From Carpediemonas membranifera (Eukaryota; Fornicata), in contig JAHDYR010000006.1 of assembly GCA_019828565.1 (NCBI GenBank), forward strand, positions 62,001 to 126,000: 64,000 nucleotides of DNA. The letters are read 5' to 3'. Under the pieces are notes generated by a model. That model was not told the DNA's origin. It made no database searches and worked only from the letters and a program-made list of their open reading frames with translations. Made by a program: the position numbers and the translations under genes. Positions 47,467 to 56,415 of this stretch are shown here, in pieces (position 1 is the first letter of the stretch; each line of letters opens with the position of its first letter).

Positions 47467-47472
47467 TTTACT
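47467..47472 (-). terminator. AGTAAA overlapping the stop of the right coiled-coil copy
   Basis: The right copy ends GAG TAA ATG on its strand, placing the stop codon inside AGTAAA, as in V-ATPase B. Confidence 0.4.
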
Positions 47473-48760
47473 CCTTGGCCTTTAGCCCGCGCAGGGGCGT
47501 CCCCGTCCGGACGAGCATGTTAAGGGTCCTGATGATGTCCTGGGCCATCGGCTCGGAGCTCAGCTCCAGCGCGTCGTAGAAGCTGTCCAGCAGCGCTGTG
47601 ATCTGCACGGTCGTCGCCTTCTGCTCGGCCTCGACGGCGGCGTTCAGGTCGGCGACGGTGCGCGCGTGGTCCGCGTCTGCGTCCTTGATCATCGCCTTGA
47701 GCTCGCGGATGTCGCGCCCGCTGTTGTACTCCACCGTGTCGAGCGTCTTGGCGAGCTCCTCGACGCGCTTCTCGAGCACCGCGCAGTGCGACTTCAGGCT
47801 CTCGTTCTCCTTCGTCAGGCTGTCGACGGCGCGCGTCAGGTCCTTGTTCTCCTTCGCGAACGCGGTGCACTTCGCCGCGAGGTTCTCCGTCTCCCCAGCC
47901 CGCGCGGTAATGCGCGCCTGCGCCTCCCGCAACGCGGTGTGCGCGGCGTCGGCCTCGCGCGTCTGCATGTCGAGCTCGCGCTGGACGTCCGTCAGCTCGG
48001 ACAGCTCGGGGCGGCCGCTCAGCTCGATCGTGAGGTCGTTGATCTGGCTCTGCATCGTGTGCACCTCGTCCTCGCTGGGGCGCTGCTCGAGCTCCTCCTC
48101 GAGGGCCCGCACCTTCGCGAGCAGCTCCTCTGTGCGGTCCTCGCGCCGCACCTCCTCGATGCGCGTGCGCAACTCGGTGATTTTTGCCTTGTGCGCGGTC
48201 GTCTCGTCCTGCGCCTTGACAACGCGATCGGTCATCTTCTGCAGCGCCACTTCGACAGATGGGTCGTTGCTGAGGGCGTTCTGCAGTTCCTCGTACTTGC
48301 CCTCCGCGTGCTCCGCGCGCCGCGTGACCTCGGCGACCTCCTTGCGGGCTGCCTCGAGCTGGCGCTTGAGCTCCTCGACCTCGATCGATGCGAGGTCCTT
48401 CTCCTGCTTGGCGGTCTGTGCCTCCAGCTTCGAGGAGTTCACTTGCTGGACGAAGTCGTTGTAGCTGTCGCCGAGCTTCGGGGACTTCATGGAGATCAGA
48501 AGACGGCCGAGCGACGACGTGTGCAGCGGCATGGCGCTTTGCGATGACGGGCTGCGCGGAATTTGCGGCGATCTAGATCCCGGGGTGCGCAGCGACGGCG
48601 AGTACAGGCTAGAACCCGGGGTGTACATGGTGGTGAAAACAGCGCGCAGGTTAAGCCACAGGCGACGCAGGCCGCCACGACGCAGCGGCGAGTGTTGCTG
48701 AACAGTGTCGCGGTGTGCGCGTTGCGTGGGGGCGAAATTTCTCCAGATCCGTCTTGCCAT
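47468..48760 (-). CDS. GC-rich coiled-coil protein, right copy with new ends
   Basis: The product is up to 430 residues, identical to the left copy across the coiled coil except for one Leu-to-Ser change. At the 5' side unique flank sequence supplies an in-frame ATG (48760), adding about 44 residues (MARRIWRNFAPTQRAHRD and on) before the shared MYTPGSSLYS. The shared internal ATG at 48628 remains usable. At the 3' side a 2-bp difference changes the tail to PLRGLKAKE. Either copy could be the functional one. It is divergent from GMPPB. Confidence 0.7.
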   Translation of the reverse strand: MARRIWRNFAPTQRAHRDTVQQHSPLRRGGLRRLWLNLRAVFTTMYTPGSSLYSPSLRTPGSRSPQIPRSPSSQSAMPLHTSSLGRLLISMKSPKLGDSYNDFVQQVNSSKLEAQTAKQEKDLASIEVEELKRQLEAARKEVAEVTRRAEHAEGKYEELQNALSNDPSVEVALQKMTDRVVKAQDETTAHKAKITELRTRIEEVRREDRTEELLAKVRALEEELEQRPSEDEVHTMQSQINDLTIELSGRPELSELTDVQRELDMQTREADAAHTALREAQARITARAGETENLAAKCTAFAKENKDLTRAVDSLTKENESLKSHCAVLEKRVEELAKTLDTVEYNSGRDIRELKAMIKDADADHARTVADLNAAVEAEQKATTVQITALLDSFYDALELSSEPMAQDIIRTLNMLVRTGTPLRGLKAKE

Positions 48761-48906
48761 GTCATTAGTCGTCGACGGTCAAACATAAAATCAGCAAGAT
48801 CGGGGCCAAACCACGCCATTCCACTGCGCCTACCGCGATCTCATCCACCCGTGTGGATCTCACCTTAAACTGCTCGTGTCACCGGGAGATTATTTTTGAC
48901 AACAAA

Positions 48907-50010
48907 ATGAAGGCCTTGCTGCTTATTGGAGGCTTTGGAACACGCTTAAGGCCGCTTACATTCTCCAAATCGAAACCATGCATTGAGTTTATCAACAAGC
49001 CGATCCTTCTCTACCAAATCGAGGCTTTGAAGAAGGTTGGCGTCGTCAGGATCATTCTCGCCGTTGGAAACATCCCCGAAGACTTCCGCACGACTGTTGA
49101 AGAGTGGAGGAACACGTATAATATCGACATCGTCTTCTCCGTTGAAGAAACGCCCATGGGCACCGCTGGCCCGCTCGCTCTCGCCGCAGACTTGCTCAAC
49201 GAGGACCTTCCCGGTGAGAAGAACCCCGATGTTGTCTTCATGTTCAACTCTGACATTCTTTGCGAGTTCCCGCTCCAACCTCTGCTTGAGTACCACCTCA
49301 GCCACGGCCACGAGGGCACACTGATGACAACGCCGGTCGAGGATCCTTCCAGATTCGGTGTGATTGTCAGCAGAGAGGATGGCAGTATCGACGCTTTCAT
49401 CGAGAAGCCGAAGGAATACGTTGGCAACCACATCAACGCTGGCCTCTACTGCCTCAACCGCTCGGTCGTCAACTACGTTCCCGAGGCCGTGAAGACCTCC
49501 ATTGAGCGCGAGACGTTCCCGCACATGGCCAACCTCCGTCAGCTTTACTCATTCCCCCTCGACGGGTTCTGGATGGATGTAGGAAAGCCTGATGACTTCA
49601 TCGACGGGGCCCAGACGATGATGGAGTATTTGGACGACTTGGGCCATCTCCACCTCCCTATAAGCCCACATGCCCTCGTCAGCGGGTTGGTGGACGTTTC
49701 CGAGTCTGCTGAGGTCTCTCCCGGCGCAGCGCTCGGACCGAACGTCGTGGTCGGCGAGAACGTCATCATCGGCCCCCACGCCCGGCTGAAGAACTGCTGC
49801 ATCATGGCCGGCTCGACCATTGGAGCCGGTGCCGTCGTTGACCACTCCATTGTCGGCTGGGGGTCCACCGTGCACCAGTGGGCAAGGGTTAAGAACTCAG
49901 TGCTCGGAGAGGACGTGAGAGTACACCCAGAGCTGGACGTCGTGGGGTGCAAGGTCATGCCGCATGTGGAGGTCAAGGGCGACATCAGAGACGAGGTCGT
50001 GCTGTACTAG
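48907..50010 (+). CDS. GMPPB: Mannose-1-phosphate guanylyltransferase (GDP-mannose pyrophosphorylase)
   Basis: The product is a 367-residue enzyme making GDP-mannose from mannose-1-phosphate and GTP for glycan and GPI-anchor synthesis. The N-terminal nucleotidyltransferase domain has the signature ALLLIGGFGTRLRPLTFSKS, the lysine in KPCIEF, FNSDILCEF with the metal-binding Asp, and FIEKPKEYVGNHINAGLY. A C-terminal left-handed beta helix of hexapeptide repeats follows (GPNVVVGENVIIGPHARLKN). It starts at ATG 48907 after TTGACAACAAA; an upstream in-frame extension lacks a better start. The stop is directly followed by AGTAAA. Confidence 0.96.
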   Translation: MKALLLIGGFGTRLRPLTFSKSKPCIEFINKPILLYQIEALKKVGVVRIILAVGNIPEDFRTTVEEWRNTYNIDIVFSVEETPMGTAGPLALAADLLNEDLPGEKNPDVVFMFNSDILCEFPLQPLLEYHLSHGHEGTLMTTPVEDPSRFGVIVSREDGSIDAFIEKPKEYVGNHINAGLYCLNRSVVNYVPEAVKTSIERETFPHMANLRQLYSFPLDGFWMDVGKPDDFIDGAQTMMEYLDDLGHLHLPISPHALVSGLVDVSESAEVSPGAALGPNVVVGENVIIGPHARLKNCCIMAGSTIGAGAVVDHSIVGWGSTVHQWARVKNSVLGEDVRVHPELDVVGCKVMPHVEVKGDIRDEVVLY

Positions 50011-50016
50011 AGTAAA
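50011..50016 (+). terminator. AGTAAA immediately after the GMPPB stop
   Basis: The sequence TAG AGTAAAG places the hexamer directly behind the stop codon. Candidate poly(A) signal. Confidence 0.4.
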
Positions 50017-50279
50017 GATGGGATTCTGGTGGTGTGTTGAAGAGGGGTGTCTGGTTCACCGTTAGTTGGTGAGATTGGTGACCACAGCTTGTTACAGATT
50101 TGTCGTCATCATCTGGCGTTCTGCCTGCCTCTTGCAAATCAGATCGCCTGACACGCCCAGAGTGACCATGCGGTGCCCTACTGCTGGAACTAGAGACGCT
50201 GTGTCGGACTAGAGGATACTTACCGCATTTATGTGTTACATGAGTTCGTGTACAGGCAAGGCTCGAAACAGGAATAAGA

Positions 50280-52709
50280 ATGAATTACGCTCGTAAGGCC
50301 TATCGCAAGATGACCTGCGAGCAAACACCGATTAAGTTCGACATCCAAGTGCTCGAGCTATCGGATCTCCCTGAATCCTGCCGCAGCAAGCAGCTTCGGT
50401 ACAGATGGAAGCGTGGAGACAAGGGGGGATCGGGATCCGCCGTAACATCGTCTCATACAGGCTCAGTGTCTTGGAGAGACCGCATAGAGTTCAATTCGAC
50501 GCTGATGTTCAATCCCAGTAAGGGCTATGAGACGAAGAAGTTCTCCCTGTCCGTCCTGGACGCCCTCGCCAGCAAAGAGATCGGCCGCCTGAAGCTAGAC
50601 CTCGCCGTAGTCTACTCTCGCATCCTCAAGGCTGAAAAAGACGAGCTCACCCGATCGTACGACTTTCGAGTGACCGATGGCAAGCACCACACCGCCACCC
50701 TTCGTCTCCACTTCAGGGTGACCGTCCTTGACTATTCAGTACCCCCCTCAGCCGCCCCCTCGGGTCTTGAGGACCCCCCATCGTCCAAGGGCTCGGTGGA
50801 GTCCCATTCCCACCTCTCCCTGTCCCACGAGCCCAGGTCCCACTCAAACTCACTCGGTGGGGCCAAACCGACCATGGCAACGCCAGACAGCAGGCGCCAG
50901 TCAGTCCAATCGGCAGCTTTCGTCGACCTCTTGTCACAGGACGACGCGTTCAACTCATTTAGCCTTAGTCGTGTTGTTGATGACATGTGCATGGCAGATA
51001 TGGCCCTCAACATCAGAGATTACACACCACCCTCACCCACCTCGCTGAGGCCGCACCTGAGCACTGAGGGCGTGGGGGTGCGGGGTCACCGTCACCGCCA
51101 GAGTAACCTCAGCACAGAGCTGCTTCCCACACCAGAGGCCGCGGACAGCGCGCAGGAGACTGATTCCACTGAAGACGACGAGGACGACGACAGTGAACGT
51201 GTCCACAACAACGAGGAACACCCCCCTGCCCGAGCCCCTGTCACGTCAAGCCCAGCCTCACCCCTCGGTCCCAGAGACGTAGACCACAAGCCCCCGGGCC
51301 AGCGAGAGGATTCAAAGGTCGCCGCTCCCCTCACTGCTAGACACGGCACGGCGAGCGCGGGGTCGTCTCCCATGGCCCAGTCAAAGTCGGTCGTCGTGGA
51401 GGACCCGGATGCCGGTAAGAAGGAGCGCGAGGCCAGAATCAAGGCCGCGAGACAGAAGAAGATCTCGGAACAGGAGGCAGAGATTGCCCGGCTGACGGCT
51501 GAGCTGACCAAGCAGCGCGAGGCAGAGAGACACAGGCTGTTTGAACGGTTGCTGTTCTTCTCTGAACCCGTCTACAGTGGTGGGACACCCGTCATCGGCC
51601 CTGTGGTCGTTGCCTGCCTCGAGGAGTGGGGTGCCCTTGACCCGGACGCCCCGCCAACTCAAGTTAGGACCACGTTAGACGCCCTTACTAAGCGGATACG
51701 GACCAACCGCTCAGATCCTGACACACTTTGCTGGTGGGCGTCCAGCCTGCTCTGCATGGAAGCTGTGCTCGCCTCTTCCGACGGCAAGACGATGCCCGTC
51801 CGCATTGTGTACGACTCTCTTGCTGACGTCACGGCCCAGTCGGAGAACGAGCGGCTGGCTGCGGACGGGGCGTTCAACTCACCCACGCCTGTCGGGGACC
51901 CCCGGTCGGTTCTTGAAAAGGGCCTTCGTCGACTCCTCGCTGAATCGTGTCACCTACTCCTCCAGAACGTCTTCCACGAGCTCCAGCCGGTGCTAATACC
52001 GTCTATTTTATCACAGGGCGCCCCTAGTAACGAGCACAAGACCGTCATCGAGGAGTCACAATCCCTGGGCAACCTGACGAGCCTTCTCGAGGACGTCTAC
52101 TACCTCATGACCGAGCACTACTTGCCGACACAACTCATTGCCGCGCTGTTCACCCAGATCACACAGTACATCTCTGCCACGCTCTTTAACCTTGTCCTCG
52201 ACCCAGCCAGGAGCCTGTGCTGCATTGGTGCGGGACTGCAGCTCAAGATGGTCGTCTCTGAACTCATCGATGATTTGACGAATTCAAACGATGGATTGCT
52301 CGCTGATAGCGCGCGGCAGTTCGGTATCCTGAAGCAACTGGCAGATCTTTTGATGACACCAAAGGATCGGCTGCTGGATGAGGGAGTCAGAGATGCGATT
52401 TGTCCGGATATCAATCTTCTCCAGATCGACCAGATCGTGTCCCAGTTCCGCAACGACTCCTTCTCTGGCTTCAAACTTCCTGTTGTGACTCCATTGCTCA
52501 AGAATAAGATTAATCTTCTCGTCGCCCAGAAGTTCGTTGAGTTAGAGAAGGAACGGATAGAGCTGGATGCCGACGAGCGTCACCTCGTCATCATGAAGGT
52601 TGAGGCCACCTATCGGCAGGTGATCCATCCGAGCACACTGCCCAGGGAGCTCATTGGGAGTCGGGAATTCGCATTTTTAAGCAGGATCACGGTGGAGTCG
52701 GAGGGATGA
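50280..52709 (+). CDS. NT-C2 and DIL (dilute) domain protein
   Basis: The product is 809 residues. Residues about 15-155 form an N-terminal C2 domain of the EEIG1/EHBP1 type (KFDIQVLELSDLP, KKFSLSVLDALASKEIG, TATLRLHFRVTVLD), a membrane or cytoskeleton anchor. A disordered Ser/Pro/acidic middle follows, with a short coiled coil near 385-420. The C-terminal 390 residues match a DIL domain, the cargo-binding fold of myosin V: DTLCWWASSLLCMEAVL, LIAALFTQITQYISATLFN and CIGAGLQLKMVVSELI. NT-C2 plus DIL without a motor suggests a membrane adaptor. No intron. Confidence 0.75.
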   Translation: MNYARKAYRKMTCEQTPIKFDIQVLELSDLPESCRSKQLRYRWKRGDKGGSGSAVTSSHTGSVSWRDRIEFNSTLMFNPSKGYETKKFSLSVLDALASKEIGRLKLDLAVVYSRILKAEKDELTRSYDFRVTDGKHHTATLRLHFRVTVLDYSVPPSAAPSGLEDPPSSKGSVESHSHLSLSHEPRSHSNSLGGAKPTMATPDSRRQSVQSAAFVDLLSQDDAFNSFSLSRVVDDMCMADMALNIRDYTPPSPTSLRPHLSTEGVGVRGHRHRQSNLSTELLPTPEAADSAQETDSTEDDEDDDSERVHNNEEHPPARAPVTSSPASPLGPRDVDHKPPGQREDSKVAAPLTARHGTASAGSSPMAQSKSVVVEDPDAGKKEREARIKAARQKKISEQEAEIARLTAELTKQREAERHRLFERLLFFSEPVYSGGTPVIGPVVVACLEEWGALDPDAPPTQVRTTLDALTKRIRTNRSDPDTLCWWASSLLCMEAVLASSDGKTMPVRIVYDSLADVTAQSENERLAADGAFNSPTPVGDPRSVLEKGLRRLLAESCHLLLQNVFHELQPVLIPSILSQGAPSNEHKTVIEESQSLGNLTSLLEDVYYLMTEHYLPTQLIAALFTQITQYISATLFNLVLDPARSLCCIGAGLQLKMVVSELIDDLTNSNDGLLADSARQFGILKQLADLLMTPKDRLLDEGVRDAICPDINLLQIDQIVSQFRNDSFSGFKLPVVTPLLKNKINLLVAQKFVELEKERIELDADERHLVIMKVEATYRQVIHPSTLPRELIGSREFAFLSRITVESEG

Positions 52710-52948
52710 GGGTGCTGCTGCTCGTAAATACTAGGCTATAGGGTCTGCGTATGCGGAGTTAGGACTTGGAGCTTTGGCGTGGGAGTGTGAATGAGGTCGG
52801 GTTGACCTAGCACTGCGAGTACGGCAGCGACAGCCATCAAGCCAAAGCCGTTGGCTCAGATCACACTCGACCCAGGCTGCTGGTTGGCAACGACTGCCGC
52901 GAGTTTCACTCGAGGTCCAGAAAAGGCCACAAACGGATTATCATCAAA

Positions 52949-53617
52949 ATGGAATCGAAAACGGTGCCAACGCTGCAGCCACATAATGATGAATTACCGA
53001 TGAATCCTCATACTCCCGTGAGCTGCGTGGACGAGTTCCTCACTCGTTGCATGACGAGAGCGAACGTCATTGAGGAAGAAATCGAGCATACAGTGGCAGA
53101 AGTGAGGCGGATCAGGGAAAGCGTGGACACTTTCACCGGCCTAACGCCCGACTGGCAAGAGAAAGTCGCCAATCTTCTTCAAACAGCGCGCAAGCTTGAA
53201 CTTGACCTCCACCATGAACGCCTCCGGTCCCTTGAGCAGTTCAGCACCGACATCCACAGCGCACTGAGCATGGACGACATCGCTATGGCCGCAGCTGGAT
53301 GTTCTGATTCCGACGAGCCCTCGCCACCCAGGACTCAACATCGCCGCGGGACTGGGAGTCAAACGTACCTTGGAAGCTCGAGCGAGGGTGGGTTGAGGCG
53401 CATGGCATCCAAGGGATTGCTGAAGATTGTCGGACTTGACAAGCAAGACGGCGACCTCACGATGAAGAAGCTGACGGACGCCCGCATCCAGGCAAGGTTG
53501 GATCTGAAAGCATTGAAGGAAAAGCACGCAACCAAAGAGATCCAGGCGCAGATAGAGGTCTGCATGCAGAGGCTTCGGAACTTGGACACGCAGATCACAG
53601 CGAAGCTCGACCGGTAG
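52949..53617 (+). CDS. Hypothetical coiled-coil protein, 222 residues
   Basis: Two helical segments (about 30-110, with IEEEIEHTVAEVRRIRESVD, and about 165-220) flank a Ser/Arg-rich linker. No family was recognised. The length, coiled coils and ATG context (CATCAAAATG) support a real gene. It is followed within 200 bp by the convergent CDKN3-like gene. Confidence 0.6.
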   Translation: MESKTVPTLQPHNDELPMNPHTPVSCVDEFLTRCMTRANVIEEEIEHTVAEVRRIRESVDTFTGLTPDWQEKVANLLQTARKLELDLHHERLRSLEQFSTDIHSALSMDDIAMAAAGCSDSDEPSPPRTQHRRGTGSQTYLGSSSEGGLRRMASKGLLKIVGLDKQDGDLTMKKLTDARIQARLDLKALKEKHATKEIQAQIEVCMQRLRNLDTQITAKLDR

Positions 53618-53813
53618 CTTCACTTTCATACGAGGGCAAGCTGATAGATTTATGTTCCCCGGTGGCATGGACGTGATATACATATGCATATGTATGTGGG
53701 TACATCACCCACCCACCTTGGCGCGACCAGCGTCGTATCTGTCGAGCACCTCCCAAGCCAAGCCAACCACACTCACATGGCCCAGCCTAATAAACTACAA
53801 TACCAGCCCGGCC

Positions 53814-54475
53814 TCAGCACTCGAACAATGCGTTCCACTGCCGCACAGTCTGCACCGCCTGTGACCCCCGGACTCCCCGCACCGCCTCGATGGCGTCCAA
53901 GGCTGGGTGGCCCTCGTAGCCGGCCCTCGGCTTCGAGGAGAGTGTGACGAGCACAGCCGCAGCTACTGTAGCTGACCGGCCGAGACCGCCGTAGCAGTGG
54001 AGGACGACGGGACCTTCGACCATTGCTTCAATAACGTCGGAGACCTGCGTGAGTTGGATGGAATGGGCGGGGGACATACAATACGGTGTAGTGGCTCGGG
54101 AACCTCACCGTCAGCCGTGGGGATGTGGTGGAGGACGAACTTGGAGCCAAGGTCCTCGAGAAGAGAGGGCATGCGATAGATGGATAGCTCCTCGGTCTCG
54201 ATGAAAGAGAAAACTACTCTTGCGCCGGAAGCCTCTAGCTGGTCTGTATAAGGCGGAGTGTTGATGCACAAACCAATATCAGTTATGATGTCTCGCTGGT
54301 GGTTAATGTGCTTGATATAGCGGCCAGGAGCCTCACATATACCAATCCGTCCCTTGTTAGTATTAATCCAGCCAATAGAGAAGCTTTCTGTGTTGATCTC
54401 GGCAGCTGGCATTCTTTGATGGCTTGATTTGTCAGTTTTGCCCACTTCACCTGAAAATGCGCAATTGAATGACAT
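53814..54475 (-). CDS. CDKN3: CDKN3/KAP-like dual-specificity phosphatase
   Basis: The gene has two exons: 54475-54080 and 54044-53814, with a 35-nt intron (GTATGT...CTCACGCAG). The 208-residue phosphatase has the active-site loop VLHCYGGLGRSATVAA, identical in HCYGGLGRS to CDKN3/KAP, which dephosphorylates the T-loop threonine of CDKs, and the general-acid region HHIPTADGEVPEP. Length matches KAP (about 210). The splice joins PLHRI to VSDVIEAMVEG and restores the domain. A later ATG at 54412 is an alternative start. It is divergent from the LRR gene, starts 86 bp apart. Confidence 0.88.
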
Positions 54476-54561
54476 AGGCGACGTTATGGATGCCGTAGTG
54501 CGCAGTAGTCAGACTGACTGAGCTGCCATATCGTTTTCCTGGCGAATTACATGAACCATAA

Positions 54562-55338
54562 ATGAAGATCGGAAGAAATTCCGAACAGCTGAACACAAGC
54601 ATGGAGGGCGAAACCCCCGTTATTGAGCAGCACATTGAGCACGAGACTGAAAATGAGATTGAATCCGGGCCAATTGAGCCCGAAACTCCCGCCAAGCCCA
54701 CCGATGAAGTTCAACAGCCCGAGGAGCCTCAGCAGGAGGAGCCTCAGCAAGATGAGGAGCCCAAAGAGGATGATCCCAAAGAAGAGGCTGCTGTAGTACC
54801 ACGCCCCCCTTCTTATGATAACCCTCGCCGTGAGATCGTTCCCGAAGCCGCCAAGCCCGTTGCGATCGAGCCTCTTGACCCGACGGACGCCGTGATCGCC
54901 GAGAACACCAACGAGTTTATCCGGCTCTACCTTGATGGGTGTGCCTCCTTCGACGTGAAGCCCAATTCCAAGATCATGACTATGCTCAAGGGCTGCGACG
55001 GCAATGAGGAGTGCGTTGACATTTCCACCAACTATATCGGCGACCGGGGCATGATTGCCTTTGCCCATGCTCTTTCCAAGCACGAGAGTCTTGTTGAGCT
55101 GAACTTTGCGGGCAACGGCATCCGCAACAAGGGCGCCCAGGCTATCTGCGAGATGATCAAGGGGTCAAACACCATCCAGCACCTCAACCTCGCCAACAAC
55201 TGCCTGTCTAAGACGGCGGGTAAGGCCATCGTCGAGGTGATTGCCACTTGCCCAAACTTGCAGACGGTGAATGTTTCGAACAACAAGATTGACCCCGATA
55301 CCCGCCTGAAGATCATGAAGGCCCTTAGCAGGTCATAA
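54562..55338 (+). CDS. Leucine-rich repeat (RNI-like) protein
   Basis: The product is 258 residues. The first 110 are acidic with Glu/Gln/Pro repeats (QQPEEPQQEEPQQDEEP). The rest has about four ribonuclease-inhibitor-type LRRs: LVELNFAGNGIRNKGAQAIC, IQHLNLANNCLSKTAGKAIV and LQTVNVSNNKIDPDTRLKIM. Similar small LRR proteins occur in flagella and with actin (tropomodulin-like), but no specific family is claimed. The start context is CATAAATG. AGTAAATG lies 14 nt after the stop. Confidence 0.8.
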   Translation: MKIGRNSEQLNTSMEGETPVIEQHIEHETENEIESGPIEPETPAKPTDEVQQPEEPQQEEPQQDEEPKEDDPKEEAAVVPRPPSYDNPRREIVPEAAKPVAIEPLDPTDAVIAENTNEFIRLYLDGCASFDVKPNSKIMTMLKGCDGNEECVDISTNYIGDRGMIAFAHALSKHESLVELNFAGNGIRNKGAQAICEMIKGSNTIQHLNLANNCLSKTAGKAIVEVIATCPNLQTVNVSNNKIDPDTRLKIMKALSRS

Positions 55339-55352
55339 TGCGGACTGGGGAG

Positions 55353-55358
55353 AGTAAA
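55353..55358 (+). terminator. AGTAAA poly(A)-like signal after the LRR gene
   Basis: The copy GAGAGTAAATGTAGTGTAAC resembles the one after the coiled-coil genes (AGTAAATGTAACAC). Confidence 0.4.
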
Positions 55359-55421
55359 TGTAGTGTAACGGCGTGAAGAATGTGAGTTGAAGTGGAACTT
55401 TGGTTCGAAGTCGTCGCGACG

Positions 55422-56342
55422 ATGGTGTCAGCAATCGGCCGTTTGGAGCATAGCCCGGCGTTCTCATACGATAATTTGCAAATAAGGGGCGATACAGTTG
55501 CTACTGCGACGAAGACCGGCGTGTGCGTCGCAAAGATTACCCCAGACAATTCATTTCACGCTGTGGCATTCAAGGTGCTCGTTTCCGAGACATCAGACCA
55601 GCATGTATACGGTGCCTACGTCCTCGGGGATGAAATATACCCACACATTGCTGTTTGCATGGCCGGGAGCATGGAGATCTACACCCACGACCTCTCGAGC
55701 CGCGTCTTCTCCCTAGTTATCGACGCAGAGAAGGAACGGAGCTACATGCCGAAGTACAGACAGCTGTATGCCACCACTATCCTGGAGAACAGCGGGTTGG
55801 TCTTCGTTGGACTGTCGAGCGGCTCGGTTCATGTCGTAGAGACCTCCCCCGCCTTCGTCCCCGCCGCATCCTTCTCCCCAGACATCACTGGCCTCTCTGG
55901 GTCGGTAGCAGGCTTTGTGGCTACACCAAATGGAGTGATCGCCGTTTCATCCGCGGGTCAGTCTGCCATCGTCTCTGCCACGACAGCCACTCCCGGTCCA
56001 GATCTAGGCCTGGCCCCGTTATGTCTTGCACCCGCACTGGCCAACGGTAAGCTCGTTCTTGGGTGCCAGGACGGCACTGTCTGCCTGGTATCGCCCGACG
56101 GCACCGGGTCCGTCTCTATCCCATCCCACACGTCGCCTGTGCTCGCAGTCGCAACGGTCGGAACACTCTTTGCCTCAGCGGGTGGCGACGGTGTTGTTCG
56201 AGTGACTGATCCTACTGGGCCGAGCTCTGTGCTTGTGGAACGCGTGTACGACGGCATGCTCTGTGGCGTGCAGTTTATGCCCGAGCGGCAAGTCGCTGTG
56301 GCCGTGTGTGACTCGATCCTGGTTCCCATTTACATGTACTAA
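55422..56342 (+). CDS. WD-repeat propeller protein (WDR54-like)
   Basis: The product is 306 residues forming one seven-bladed propeller with weak WD signatures: LVFVGLSSGSVHVVET, LVLGCQDGTVCLVSPD and LFASAGGDGVVRVTDP. Size (human WDR54 is about 330) and an almost complete lack of extensions favour WDR54, but the repeats are too degenerate for certainty. The start is the ATG at 55422; the open frame begins 30 bp earlier with GTG. It lies 84 bp after the LRR gene on the same strand. Confidence 0.6.
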   Translation: MVSAIGRLEHSPAFSYDNLQIRGDTVATATKTGVCVAKITPDNSFHAVAFKVLVSETSDQHVYGAYVLGDEIYPHIAVCMAGSMEIYTHDLSSRVFSLVIDAEKERSYMPKYRQLYATTILENSGLVFVGLSSGSVHVVETSPAFVPAASFSPDITGLSGSVAGFVATPNGVIAVSSAGQSAIVSATTATPGPDLGLAPLCLAPALANGKLVLGCQDGTVCLVSPDGTGSVSIPSHTSPVLAVATVGTLFASAGGDGVVRVTDPTGPSSVLVERVYDGMLCGVQFMPERQVAVAVCDSILVPIYMY

Positions 56343-56415
56343 CTCCTAGGGACTGCTGCTTATGTAATAAATCTCCGCCAGACGACGACCTTGTACTAAC
56401 AGTCCAATGCCCCAC

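Larger units (their letters stand above)
47051..48740 (-). repeat. Right arm of the 1.69-kb inverted repeat
   Basis: This is the reverse complement of 35003-36694. Noted differences are a Leu-to-Ser change in the coiled-coil gene (TTG versus TCG), a synonymous C/T change near its end, a synonymous change in the TBC part, and 2 bp fewer at the coiled-coil C-terminus. Outside the arm both flanks are unrelated to the left copy. Confidence 0.95.
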
